The position numbers were made by a program, and so were the translations under genes. Below, piece by piece: positions 7,257-14,342 of a stretch of DNA of 43,828 nucleotides. Every line of letters begins with the position of its first letter. The stretch's first letter is position 1. The stretch is taken from positions 1-43,828 of the IMG/VR virus record IMGVR_UViG_3300047548_000894; one strand, given 5' to 3'. This stretch comes from a virus. The notes under the pieces are model-generated. The model made no database searches and was not told the origin of the DNA. It saw nothing but the letters and a program-made list of their open reading frames with translations.

Positions 7257-7784
7257 ATGAATTTATTTCACGAAATCATGGACAAACTGGGTCGATACAG
7301 ATTGATCCCAGATCGCAGAACAGGTGCAAACTATATGCACCGTTATTACATTTTTCTCAAAGATCGCAAACGCTTCCCTTTCAACGTCACGCTACATAAA
7401 ATTGTACGTAGTGACGATCCTATTTTTCACGATCATCCCTGGCCTTACATGACTATTGTCCTAAAAGGTGGTTATTGGGAACACACACCTAACTTTGATG
7501 AGAATGGTAAACTAACAGGTGAAAACAGGGTATTTAAAGGTCCAGGAAGTATTGTACGTCGCAAATCAAAAGAGTATCATTGGCTTGAGCTTGACAATGA
7601 ACAACCCGCAGTGACTTTGTTTTTTATGGGTCCTCAACAGCGTGAATGGGGTTTCTTAGTTGAGCTAAAGCGTGGCGTTACTCGTTGGGTAAAATGGACA
7701 CATTACTTAGAAGATTGGAAAAACTATCACGAAACTAAAGTAATGAGCAAAACTTTAAAAGCACTGAATGAGAAAAAAGAATGA
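7257..7784 (+). CDS. cupin-like conserved phage protein
   Basis: A 175-residue protein; ATG 7257 is chosen over 7254 because AAGGA lies 5 nt upstream of it. The centre contains FHDHPWPYMTIVLKGGYWEH and later SKEYHWLEL, giving His residues in the arrangement of a metal-binding cupin barrel. Similar proteins occur in many phages as unnamed cupin-fold proteins. No substrate can be inferred. The stop overlaps the next gene. Confidence 0.75.
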   Translation: MNLFHEIMDKLGRYRLIPDRRTGANYMHRYYIFLKDRKRFPFNVTLHKIVRSDDPIFHDHPWPYMTIVLKGGYWEHTPNFDENGKLTGENRVFKGPGSIVRRKSKEYHWLELDNEQPAVTLFFMGPQQREWGFLVELKRGVTRWVKWTHYLEDWKNYHETKVMSKTLKALNEKKE

Positions 7785-8020
7785 AAACTAAATGCGATGA
7801 GCTTAAAGATTATGCCATCTTAGAGGGCTCTGAATGGGGCGAGGCTATGATGGCTTTATGTCATGTAAGTCATTACTCCTATCTACTAAGCGAAGAACTA
7901 TCTACTGCTCTACAAAAAGAAATCTCAGATAACTTGGAGTACGTCAAGGCTAACGCTACTATCGTAGAATCATCTGAAACACGTACTACTAAGTATAAAA
8001 CATTAGAGTGGAATGAATAA
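7781..8020 (+). CDS. hypothetical protein
   Basis: A 79-residue, mostly helical, acidic protein (ELKDYAILEGSEWGEAMMALCHVSHYS). It is coupled to both neighbours by overlapping start and stop codons (ATGA at 7781, TAATG at 8020), which supports translation. No recognisable family. Confidence 0.7.
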   Translation: MKTKCDELKDYAILEGSEWGEAMMALCHVSHYSYLLSEELSTALQKEISDNLEYVKANATIVESSETRTTKYKTLEWNE

Positions 8021-8301
8021 TGACTAGTCAAACAGAAGAAATTCTACATATTCTACAAGAAGAATGCGCCGAGGTAATTCAGGCAATTAGTAAGTGCCAA
8101 AGGTTTGGATTTAATAATGCTAAGCCAGGCACTGACAAAACTAACTTGGATCAACTACAAGAAGAACTAGGTGACGTAATGGCTATGGTTGAACTATTAG
8201 TAGAACAAAAAATTGGTGTACAGCATATTAATATCACAAAAGCCAAAGCCAATAAGTTTGACAAACTAAAAAAATGGTCTACAATCAGCACCAATAAATA
8301 A
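8020..8301 (+). CDS. MazG-like nucleotide pyrophosphohydrolase
   Basis: A 93-residue all-alpha protein with the MazG/dUTPase-superfamily metal motif: EECAEVIQAISK near residue 13 and EELGDVMAMVELL near 48. Such enzymes hydrolyse NTPs or dNTPs to monophosphate and pyrophosphate; phage members have been proposed to affect nucleotide pools or ppGpp, but this is unsettled. It lies upstream of dCMP deaminase in a nucleotide-metabolism run. Single-domain length fits the small phage subfamily. Confidence 0.85.
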   Translation: MTSQTEEILHILQEECAEVIQAISKCQRFGFNNAKPGTDKTNLDQLQEELGDVMAMVELLVEQKIGVQHINITKAKANKFDKLKKWSTISTNK

Positions 8302-8305
8302 AATC

Positions 8306-8665
8306 ATGGATCTTTTGTCTATTATTCTAAATGCTATTTGGATTGCCTTTTGGTTTTGGGTAGGTACTAAACTTGTTGAAAGAGTAAAATCTCTCAAAGA
8401 GAAAGATAATCTTCTATCTAAAGAAGCAGTGATTCTAAGTCAAATCAAAAAGATCCCCACACTAAAAACAGAAATTCATGGTGAAGTAATTTTTGCTTTT
8501 AACACAGGCGATGATACATTCGTTGCTCAAGGTTCAAGTATTGACGAAGTAGCAGAAGTAGCATATAAATACAGAAAAATTGATTTGGCTTATGTATTAC
8601 ACAATGGGCAACCTATTTGGTTCTTGAATGGTAAAGTTACAACAACAGATGTAAAGCTTACATGA
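8306..8665 (+). CDS. membrane-anchored hypothetical protein
   Basis: A 119-residue protein with one N-terminal membrane segment (about residues 4-22, LSIILNAIWIAFWFWVGT), then a charged linker and a small soluble domain. No Shine-Dalgarno is visible. AATAAATA at 8293-8300 lies so that a T4-type late +1 would be exactly the A of this ATG, but that sequence is also the end of the MazG gene. Function unknown. Confidence 0.72.
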   Translation: MDLLSIILNAIWIAFWFWVGTKLVERVKSLKEKDNLLSKEAVILSQIKKIPTLKTEIHGEVIFAFNTGDDTFVAQGSSIDEVAEVAYKYRKIDLAYVLHNGQPIWFLNGKVTTTDVKLT

Positions 8666-9195
8666 AAGCAAAATTAGGAAAGTATCTTACTAAGAAAAAT
8701 AGAAAAATTGATATTGTCATCGACAAGTATGATACATGGGGTCTAGACCATACCCTAGCGTTGATAATCCTTCCCTGCCTAATTCAACTGAAACACACGA
8801 AGCATGGTGTTCCTGGAGATTTCGCTAGTGTTGGTGGCGAAGATTACGAACTTCAACAGGCTTTTGACTTTTACAGAGATAGTCATAATTGGGCCTTTGA
8901 TGAAAAAATAAAAGAATGGGATGAAGTTCTTGACAAGATGATTTGGTCTTTTCATGAAATTGCCAAAGATGAGTATGGGGACAAATATCATCATGGTAAA
9001 CCAAAGTATGAATTCGTAAAAACTAATACTAAGTTCCCTAACCCTGTTACAGGTAAAATGGAAGATACATTTGAAATGGTCGATAAAAATCCCGAAGAAC
9101 ATTGGTACGACCACGTGGGTCATAGACTGCACGAAGAAAGAATCCAAGAAGGTTTAGATTTGTTCGGCAAATACTTTAGAAATCTTTGGGACTGA
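8662..9195 (+). CDS. conserved phage protein (YDTWGLDHTLALIILP family)
   Basis: A 177-residue protein coupled by ATGA. The opening KIDIVIDKYDTWGLDHTLALIILPCLIQLKHTKHG and the later KEWDEVLDKMIWSFHEI are the signature of a very widespread phage protein with no known function. His and Asp residues are abundant but no enzyme motif is recognised. C-terminal RIQEGLDLFGKYFRNLWD is also typical of the family. Confidence 0.85.
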   Translation: MKAKLGKYLTKKNRKIDIVIDKYDTWGLDHTLALIILPCLIQLKHTKHGVPGDFASVGGEDYELQQAFDFYRDSHNWAFDEKIKEWDEVLDKMIWSFHEIAKDEYGDKYHHGKPKYEFVKTNTKFPNPVTGKMEDTFEMVDKNPEEHWYDHVGHRLHEERIQEGLDLFGKYFRNLWD

Positions 9196-9196
9196 T

Positions 9197-9478
9197 ATGA
9201 ACTCATTTGACCACATGGTGATGGCATTAAATAAGGCCGCAGTAGAATATGAAAAACTCAAACTTCCTAAAATTGAAGTTCAACCAAATCCTGACAAGAT
9301 TAAAATTACTCAAGAAGAGTTTGACAATTTTTATAAAGAATTTGTCTTTGAAAAGCTTAAAGGCGTAAGTTTGGCATCGGCATTTTCGGAAAAGTTTAAA
9401 ATAACTGACGTAATTTTCATGGTAAAAACCAGTGATGACTTTGCGTTAGATTTCATAAAAACACATTACTTAAAATGA
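9197..9478 (+). CDS. hypothetical protein
   Basis: A 93-residue helical protein starting one base after the previous stop, with its own stop overlapping dCMP deaminase (ATGA). It contains TQEEFDNFYKEFVFEKLKGVSLASAFSEKF, which suggests a small helical binding domain. No family recognised. Confidence 0.7.
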   Translation: MNSFDHMVMALNKAAVEYEKLKLPKIEVQPNPDKIKITQEEFDNFYKEFVFEKLKGVSLASAFSEKFKITDVIFMVKTSDDFALDFIKTHYLK

Positions 9479-9990
9479 AACAAAAGTTTATAGACTATTA
9501 TATGAAAATGGCTGAACTCACAGCCGAACTATCATACGCTAAACGATTACAAGTTGGTGCAGTAATAGTAAAAAATCAACAGGTAATTGGTACTGGGTAT
9601 AATGGTACTCCTGCTGGTTGGGACAATACCTGCGAAGATAAGGAGTGGTGCAGCGGCGGCGGGTGGCTGGATTATGAAGAAATTATAGAAGGATGGCCCT
9701 ATGAAGGCACATACCTTGATTCAGATGGCAATGAAATGCAGGGTAGGTATCGTCTAAAAACCAAACCTGAGGTTCTACATTCAGAAATGAACGCACTGAT
9801 GAAAGTTGCTAAATCAACAGAAAGCAGTGAGGGCGCTACACTATTCTGTACTCACGCACCCTGTATTGATTGTGCTAAAGCCATTTATCAGGCTGGTATT
9901 AAAAATGTATTTTACAGAAATCATTACCGTGATGATAATGGACTTAAATTCTTAGAGAAGAGTGGTGTAAGTGTTACCAACTACGAATGA
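9475..9990 (+). CDS. deoxycytidylate (dCMP) deaminase
   Basis: A 171-residue member of the cytidine/deoxycytidylate deaminase fold. The catalytic HxE is LHSEMNA near residue 102 and the second zinc motif is PCIDCAK near residue 125; N-terminal VGAVIVKNQQVIGTGYNGTPAG is the typical strand-turn of dCMP deaminases. It converts dCMP to dUMP, the substrate of thymidylate synthase. A cysteine and glycine rich insertion (ACEDKEWCSGGGW-like, residues 50-60) resembles the extra zinc-binding insertion of T4 dCMP deaminase. It lies in a run of overlapping genes. Confidence 0.92.
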   Translation: MKQKFIDYYMKMAELTAELSYAKRLQVGAVIVKNQQVIGTGYNGTPAGWDNTCEDKEWCSGGGWLDYEEIIEGWPYEGTYLDSDGNEMQGRYRLKTKPEVLHSEMNALMKVAKSTESSEGATLFCTHAPCIDCAKAIYQAGIKNVFYRNHYRDDNGLKFLEKSGVSVTNYE

Positions 9991-10174
9991 CTATAAAAGC
10001 GAGATAAAGCTTAATTTTGGAGAGTTGGGTCCCATTATTGAATGGTGCAATACTAATTGCGTAGGTGAGTGGGGATATCAGGTTTTGGGCATGGCTGGGG
10101 AACTGCAAGGCGAATATGAATTTTATTTTGCCGATAAAGCAGATTACATCAACTTTACACTATATAAAAAATGA
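9971..10174 (+). CDS. small conserved phage protein, GTG start
   Basis: A 67-residue protein starting at GTG 9971 inside the end of the deaminase gene. The segment ELGPIIEWCNTNCVGEWGY and the ending YEFYFADKADYINFTLYKK resemble a family of small phage proteins of unknown role. No better start was found. The stop overlaps the next gene (ATGA). Confidence 0.7.
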   Translation: MLPTTNDYKSEIKLNFGELGPIIEWCNTNCVGEWGYQVLGMAGELQGEYEFYFADKADYINFTLYKK

Positions 10175-10413
10175 AGTATTTTACGTTCATCCGAGAGTCA
10201 AATAAGTTTGACGACATTCTTAAAGATGCCACAATCAGAAAAGCAATTAGAACGAAAATTCTATTCCGTAATCATTTGATTATTGGTATAGAATTAGATA
10301 AGGGCCAAATTGAATCTTATATCACATTGAAATACGGGGAAGACCTTAATACCGAATTGATTAAGGATTTTTCCCCTATTCCTAATATTGATTATAAACC
10401 CAAGAGAGATTAA
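10171..10413 (+). CDS. hypothetical protein
   Basis: An 80-residue basic protein coupled to the previous gene. It is the last of the left plus-strand run and converges with the S11 peptidase gene, sharing 4 bases at the stops. No motif recognised. Confidence 0.68.
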   Translation: MKYFTFIRESNKFDDILKDATIRKAIRTKILFRNHLIIGIELDKGQIESYITLKYGEDLNTELIKDFSPIPNIDYKPKRD

Positions 10414-11153
10414 AACTTACTAATCAATATCCTTGCTTCTGGAATACGATCACTAATAGTTCTACTTCCCAAGATAATGATTGTTTTTGTTCCTTGAATA
10501 GTAGAAACAATCATAGCTATACATCCCCCAGCACGCTGTATGTAACCTGTTTTACTAACAGCAAATCTTTCATTGGCTACAATAGGATTAGTATTTCTGA
10601 ATACTATCTTTTGCTTTTTATTTACTTGCCAAGAAACGATATTTTTGTTGCTATCTTCTTGAATAGCTTCGTATTGGCTAGCTGCTGCTAATAGCTTGAC
10701 CAAATCTTCAGCAGTGCTTACATTAGTATGCTGTAATCCTGTGCTATCTGTAAAGGTTGTATTAGTCATATTCAAGGACATTGCTTTGAGGTTCATAGCA
10801 GAAATACAAGCATTGAAACCGCCAGGATAATACTCACATAGATATCTTGCTGCTATATTATCAGATTTTACGATAGCTAGTGTAATTAATTGCCTACGAG
10901 TCAAATTTACACCGTATAATTTCTTTGGCACTACCTCATCTAATGATTGTCCACTGTCAATAACGACCATAGCAGTCATCAATTTGGTTATACTGGCAAT
11001 GGATCTTATTTCAGTAGTATTCTTACCACTGATTATTTCACCTTGTTCGTTGGCAACTAGCCAAGATTGGGCACTTATTTCGTCAGCATTCGCAATGCCA
11101 AATGTTGATGAAATAACCAATCCTAATAATGTTTTTTTGAATATATTACCCAT
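10410..11153 (-). CDS. exported S11-family D-Ala-D-Ala peptidase (penicillin-binding protein)
   Basis: A 247-residue protein with a signal peptide (KK then LLGLVISSTFGIANA, cleavage after A23). All three active-site motifs of serine D,D-peptidases are present: S54-x-x-K57 (SITK), S97-D-N99 and K201-T-G203. The family (S11, PBP5/PBP7-like) trims or cleaves peptidoglycan peptides in the periplasm. It lacks the long C-terminal domain and amphipathic anchor of PBP5 and is closer in size to an endopeptidase PBP7 core. It is the only minus-strand gene in this area apart from GIY-YIG 1 and has its own strong promoter and GGAG ribosome site, so it may be made early. Confidence 0.9.
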   Translation of the reverse strand: MGNIFKKTLLGLVISSTFGIANADEISAQSWLVANEQGEIISGKNTTEIRSIASITKLMTAMVVIDSGQSLDEVVPKKLYGVNLTRRQLITLAIVKSDNIAARYLCEYYPGGFNACISAMNLKAMSLNMTNTTFTDSTGLQHTNVSTAEDLVKLLAAASQYEAIQEDSNKNIVSWQVNKKQKIVFRNTNPIVANERFAVSKTGYIQRAGGCIAMIVSTIQGTKTIIILGSRTISDRIPEARILISKF

Positions 11154-11170
11154 TATTACTCCTTTAAAGT

Positions 11171-11199
11171 ATTATATATCATTTTTGTTTCATTGTAAA
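11171..11199 (-). promoter_or_regulatory. sigma-70-type promoter for S11 peptidase
   Basis: On the minus strand TTTACA (11199-11194) and TATAAT (11176-11171) are 17 bases apart. The leader is short and contains AAAGGAG before the ATG at 11153. Confidence 0.78.
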
Positions 11200-11213
11200 G
11201 ACTAACAGGTGAG

Positions 11214-11221
11214 AATAAATA
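11214..11221 (+). promoter_or_regulatory. possible T4-type late promoter for HAD gene
   Basis: AATAAATA lies 4 nt before the ATG at 11226. The predicted late +1 (11227) falls within one base of the start codon, so the transcript would be leaderless if the site is used. Confidence is limited because the motif is AT-rich. Confidence 0.45.
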
Positions 11222-11225
11222 GTGG

Positions 11226-11768
11226 ATGAAAGCAAATGAGATAATCGGTAAAAAAGAAATTCCCCATCTATATTTGGACATGGACGGTGTAACCGCGGAT
11301 TTTTTTGGGGAGTGGGCCCGCCATCATAATGTTCCAACATATAAACACATTCCAAATCGCGAAGAAGCCATAGATATATTAGCACATAGTAGCCCAAAAC
11401 AAGTTTATACCTTTTTTCGTGAGTTGCCTCCATTAAAAGGTGGTTTGCAAATCATAAATTGGTTAAAATCAAACAAAGTTCCTTTTACTGTTTTAAGCGC
11501 ACCCCTAAAAGGGCCTTATTCCAAATATAGCATTCAAGCTAAAAAAGATTGGCTGGATCAGTACAATCCTGGTACAAGTAACGATGCTATATTTACAGGT
11601 GATAAATTTCTGTACGCGGTTAGAAATGGAAAACCAAATGTGTTAGTAGACGATTTTGGTAAATATATCAATGCTTGGCGTGAAGCAGGCGGTATTGGCA
11701 TTAAACATGACGATGTTAGTACTGGTACTACTATAAAACAACTTGAAAAGCTATATTTAGATAAATAA
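11226..11768 (+). CDS. HAD-superfamily 5'(3')-deoxyribonucleotidase-like protein
   Basis: A 180-residue protein with HAD motif I as LYLDMDGVTADFF (residues 16-28), motif II near FTVLSAP, and the acidic motif IV as VLVDDFGKYINAW. This pattern is that of the NT5C-type nucleotidases, which dephosphorylate (deoxy)nucleoside monophosphates. The N-terminal dozen residues (MKANEIIGKKEI) precede the domain. AGGTGAG 12 nt upstream is a poor ribosome site. A role in recycling host nucleotides is inferred. Confidence 0.82.
   Translation: MKANEIIGKKEIPHLYLDMDGVTADFFGEWARHHNVPTYKHIPNREEAIDILAHSSPKQVYTFFRELPPLKGGLQIINWLKSNKVPFTVLSAPLKGPYSKYSIQAKKDWLDQYNPGTSNDAIFTGDKFLYAVRNGKPNVLVDDFGKYINAWREAGGIGIKHDDVSTGTTIKQLEKLYLDK
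11760..11767 (+). promoter_or_regulatory. possible T4-type late promoter
   Basis: GATAAATA overlaps the stop codon of the HAD gene and would start transcription near 11773, giving a leader of about 22 nt for the gene at 11795. Confidence 0.5.
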
Positions 11769-11794
11769 TAATATTATTAGATTGGTAAAATAAA

Positions 11795-12328
11795 ATGGAC
11801 GATATTAAAAAAATTCTTGATTTATTCCGTGAAGCTGAACCCCAAACAGAAGAAGTTTATGAAGACGGCATAAACTTATACGATAGCTTTGATTTTGAAA
11901 TCGGTGAAGACCTAATAATTGAAACAGGTGTTGTGGGAATAACTGACGAGGGCGACATTATTGTAGAAGGTGATGATGTCATGTTAGGTATTTTAAGTAT
12001 TAACACCTTAATTACTGAGGCAGAAGATATAGCTGAAAAAATGAAGATGGGTGCTAGTACAGATGCCGCAGCATCAGGCACTATTGGAGAAGCTGAATAT
12101 CAAGGCCGCAAAGTGCCTTTAGGTAAGCCCATGAAGGGCGATGTGAAAAAATCTAAAGTGTATGTTCGTAAACCTGATGGAAAAGTAGTAAAAGTAAATT
12201 TCGGTGATAAAAATATGCGGATCAAGAAATCCAATCCCGATCGCCGCAAATCATTCCGAGCCCGTCATAATTGTGATAATCCTGGACCAAGGTGGAAAGC
12301 AAGATACTGGTCTTGCAGAGCTTGGTAA
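11795..12328 (+). CDS. conserved phage protein with C-terminal ARHNCDNPGP domain
   Basis: A 177-residue protein. The first 95 residues are acidic. The last 80 residues form a basic domain with KVPLGKPMKGDVKKSKVYV, KVNFGDKNMRIKKSNPDRRKSF and RARHNCDNPGPRWKARYWSC, a combination I recognise from marine T4-like and other phages. The Cys-His pattern (HNCDNPG...YWSCRAW) suggests a small metal or nucleic-acid binding fold. In other phages the domain is often in or near structural genes; its function is not established. Confidence 0.8.
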   Translation: MDDIKKILDLFREAEPQTEEVYEDGINLYDSFDFEIGEDLIIETGVVGITDEGDIIVEGDDVMLGILSINTLITEAEDIAEKMKMGASTDAAASGTIGEAEYQGRKVPLGKPMKGDVKKSKVYVRKPDGKVVKVNFGDKNMRIKKSNPDRRKSFRARHNCDNPGPRWKARYWSCRAW

Positions 12329-12331
12329 AAT

Positions 12332-12517
12332 ATGGCTAAAAAGGCACCAAAAACTTCTACTAGATATGAAGTAATCACACAACAGGATGACAATCCTGAC
12401 GATATGCTAATCCCAATTCCACCCCCATTGTTACAACAAATGGGGTGGAAAGAGGGTGATGAAATCGAGTTTTCCATGGACGAATTGGGCAGATTAGTAC
12501 TGCGCCTAAAACGTTGA
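12332..12517 (+). CDS. AbrB/MazE-like (SpoVT) DNA-binding protein
   Basis: A 61-residue protein with the swapped-hairpin AbrB pattern: LIPIPPPLLQQMGWKEGDEIEFSMDELGRLVLRL. Proteins of this fold are transcription regulators or antitoxins. No toxin-like gene is adjacent (IF-1 is two genes away), so a regulator is the better guess. It starts 3 nt after the preceding stop; its TGA stop lies within the next -35 box. Confidence 0.82.
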   Translation: MAKKAPKTSTRYEVITQQDDNPDDMLIPIPPPLLQQMGWKEGDEIEFSMDELGRLVLRLKR

Positions 12518-12542
12518 CAATAAATCGCCAATGTAGTATAAT
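12514..12542 (+). promoter_or_regulatory. sigma-70-type early promoter
   Basis: TTGACA at 12514-12519, 17-base spacer, TATAAT at 12537-12542. The sequence TTGACAATAAATCG is shared with the early promoters on the other strand. It would transcribe the gene at 12573, IF-1 and probably SOD. Confidence 0.85.
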
Positions 12543-12572
12543 AGAGTTTAAATTGACTATCCATATATCAAC

Positions 12573-12956
12573 ATGACTATGCACCTTCTACCGCCCATGT
12601 ACTCTACTACGGGCAAGAAAAAAGGCAAACAAAAGTGGGCCAGTGCCGATGCTAAACGCAAAGCACAGGAATTGGACAGGGAGTGGCAGAAAAAACAACA
12701 AGAATGGGCAGCCATTTCTAAGCCCAAAGTCAAGCCTGTTGTCTCGGCAGTAAAATACAAAATGCCCACCGTACCTCAGGACAGGCGCGTGCAGGGCAAA
12801 TCTATTGACACTGGTGTCAAGGGTGCAGTAACAGTCAAACAAACTCAACATTATACAGGTGATCGCCTTCTTGGCATCACTATCATGCACAAGTCTTGCC
12901 TACAACCTGTATTTTCACAGGAACAGGCAGTGGATGCGGCCCACATGCGTCGCTAA
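12573..12956 (+). CDS. conserved phage protein ending in [15 protein letters not shown]
   Basis: A 127-residue basic protein with a Lys-rich middle ([24 protein letters not shown]) and a conserved end [35 protein letters not shown], which I recognise as a widespread small phage family. Function unknown. No Shine-Dalgarno precedes any of the three candidate ATGs (12573, 12579, 12597), so the exact start is uncertain. Confidence 0.78.
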   Translation: MTMHLLPPMYSTTGKKKGKQKWASADAKRKAQELDREWQKKQQEWAAISKPKVKPVVSAVKYKMPTVPQDRRVQGKSIDTGVKGAVTVKQTQHYTGDRLLGITIMHKSCLQPVFSQEQAVDAAHMRR

Positions 12957-12981
12957 TATCAGGAGCAAAAAAGTAAATTTT

Positions 12982-13197
12982 ATGGCAAAAGAAAGCACAG
13001 TAAAGATTGACGGAACAGTGGTAGAGGTTCTACCCAACACTCTATTCCGAGTCAAACTAGAAACTGAACAAGTAGTTCTAGGTTATATTTCTGGTAAAAT
13101 GCGCCAGAACGAGATTAAGATTCTAATGGGTGATCCCGTTGAATTAGAATTTTCACCCTACGATATGTCTAGAGGTAGGATCGTAAAGCGAAAATGA
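12982..13197 (+). CDS. infA: translation initiation factor IF-1
   Basis: A 71-residue protein, the exact size of bacterial IF-1, starting MAKE like the E. coli protein. The whole S1-like OB fold is conserved: [42 protein letters not shown] and the ending [15 protein letters not shown]-1 binds the A site of the 30S subunit and helps IF-2 and IF-3 set up initiation. AGGAG lies 16 nt before the ATG, longer than ideal. It follows an early-type promoter and precedes the SOD gene. Carrying IF-1 is unusual for a phage; origin from a bacterial infA is the simplest inference. Confidence 0.95.
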   Translation: MAKESTVKIDGTVVEVLPNTLFRVKLETEQVVLGYISGKMRQNEIKILMGDPVELEFSPYDMSRGRIVKRK

Positions 13198-13214
13198 TAT
13201 AATGTCTCCAGTCC

Positions 13215-13222
13215 GATAAATA
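13215..13222 (+). promoter_or_regulatory. T4-type late promoter with +1 at the SOD start codon
   Basis: GATAAATA differs from the T4 consensus only at the first base. By the T4 spacing, +1 is 13228, the A of the SOD ATG, which has no Shine-Dalgarno. This predicts a leaderless late mRNA. Confidence 0.55.
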
Positions 13223-13227
13223 TATGG

Positions 13228-13782
13228 ATGAGAGACATTATCAAACTACTTGAGGAAAAATCAAAGCCTCAAGACATTGAAATCATAGCACTCAACTTCG
13301 AACCTAAAGAAGTTGCTCCTGTGCTGTCCAAAGACACCATAGACCTTCACTATGGTAAGTTGGCTCACGGATACGCTGAAAGATACAATAAGAAAGAAGG
13401 CGATCCTGAGTTTAACTACGCGGGTGTATTTCTACACAACCTGCTATTCACACAATACCGCGAAGTAAGAAGCAACAATCAACCTAATGGTCCAATGTTT
13501 GGATTCATTAACAAGCATTTTGGTTCATACGAAGCCATGAAAGAAAAATTTGAGTCAGAGGCAATGCCTCTACAAGGTTCAAATTGGATCTATCTAGCGT
13601 ATGATGGAAGTATTAAAACAATTAAAAATCACGAAGTTAGAAAAGACATACTTTTACTAATCGATTGGTGGGAACATGCCTTCTTGCTAGACTATGGATC
13701 AGACAAGAAAAAATACTTAAATGAACAGTGGAAGATCATAAACTGGAATGTCATTAATACCCGTTGGGGACAAAGTTTATAA
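13228..13782 (+). CDS. Fe/Mn-type superoxide dismutase-like protein
   Basis: A 184-residue protein with the Fe/Mn SOD pattern. The four metal ligands are in place: H41 in LSKDTIDLHYGKLAHGY, H70 in FNYAGVFLHNLL, and D146 and H150 in the signature DWWEHAFLLDYG. The ending KYLNEQWKIINWNVINTRW also matches SOD C-termini. SODs convert superoxide to oxygen and hydrogen peroxide. The sequence diverges from bacterial enzymes (the ligand-2 region FNNAAQxWNH is altered and one residue shorter), so activity is likely but not certain. It may protect infected cells, or be a virion-associated paralogue. Confidence 0.87.
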   Translation: MRDIIKLLEEKSKPQDIEIIALNFEPKEVAPVLSKDTIDLHYGKLAHGYAERYNKKEGDPEFNYAGVFLHNLLFTQYREVRSNNQPNGPMFGFINKHFGSYEAMKEKFESEAMPLQGSNWIYLAYDGSIKTIKNHEVRKDILLLIDWWEHAFLLDYGSDKKKYLNEQWKIINWNVINTRWGQSL

Positions 13783-13821
13783 AATAAATAGGGTTTATGA
13801 ATTTACCTTTATCATATTTTG

Positions 13822-13829
13822 AATAAATA
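13822..13829 (+). promoter_or_regulatory. T4-type late promoter for tail block
   Basis: AATAAATA with predicted +1 at 13835, inside the AAAGG ribosome site of the gene at 13849. A second AATAAATA lies at 13783-13790. Confidence 0.6.
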
Positions 13830-13848
13830 GTTTAAAGGTAAATAAAAC

Positions 13849-14331
13849 ATGGGTTTAAAAATTGTAGGAGGAGTAACAGTACGTCAAGGTATGACTATAC
13901 TTGTTACAGGGGGTAATGTCCCATCCGAGCCTACCTATTATACTACAGCATTATATCCAATCCTCACCGAAGATTCTTTAGAAGTTGGTACGTTAACCAG
14001 CCAGAAATCCACATTGTGGGGCATAAATATAGAAAATATGGATGTAGGGTTTGATGCAGTAAGTGCAACCCTTCCTGTGGTAATTAATTATATAAATTAT
14101 ACTGACGGACTACCCGAAAATATGAATATAGGGTTTGATGCAGTAAGTGCAACCCTTCCTGTGGTAATTAATTATATAAATTATACTGACGGACTACCCG
14201 AAAATATGGATGTAGGGTTTGATGCAGTAAGTGCAAACATGGTAGTTGTTATAAATTATATAAATTATGATAACTATCCTACAGAACAGTTGAATGTGGG
14301 ATTCGATGCAGTAAGTGCTAGTTTAATATAA
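13849..14331 (+). CDS. repeat-containing virion protein, probably tail fibre associated
   Basis: A 160-residue protein made mainly of repeats of a 28-residue unit of the form NMDVGFDAVSATLPVVINYINYTDGLPE (three full units and one partial). Its position in front of a run of tail-fibre genes and its late promoter suggest a virion component. The first 60 residues form a different, Gly/Thr-rich head domain. No homologue recognised. Confidence 0.7.
   Translation: MGLKIVGGVTVRQGMTILVTGGNVPSEPTYYTTALYPILTEDSLEVGTLTSQKSTLWGINIENMDVGFDAVSATLPVVINYINYTDGLPENMNIGFDAVSATLPVVINYINYTDGLPENMDVGFDAVSANMVVVINYINYDNYPTEQLNVGFDAVSASLI
14035..14286 (+). repeat. 84-bp coding tandem repeat
   Basis: Units at 14035-14118 and 14119-14202 differ at only two positions near their start; the third at 14203-14286 matches for its first 34 bases and then diverges. 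A fourth partial unit follows. Near-identity at the DNA level indicates recent duplication. Confidence 0.9.
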
Positions 14332-14342
14332 CGGAGTTTTAC

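Noticed and set aside
7211-7399. Short plus frame before the cupin gene
   Set aside because: It overlaps the cupin-like gene in another frame and encodes no recognisable protein.
12332-12517. AbrB-like protein as antitoxin of a toxin-antitoxin pair
   Set aside because: No toxin-like gene is adjacent; the next gene belongs to an unrelated conserved phage family.
14035-14286. CRISPR-like array
   Set aside because: The repeats are in frame, have no unique spacers and encode a protein repeat.
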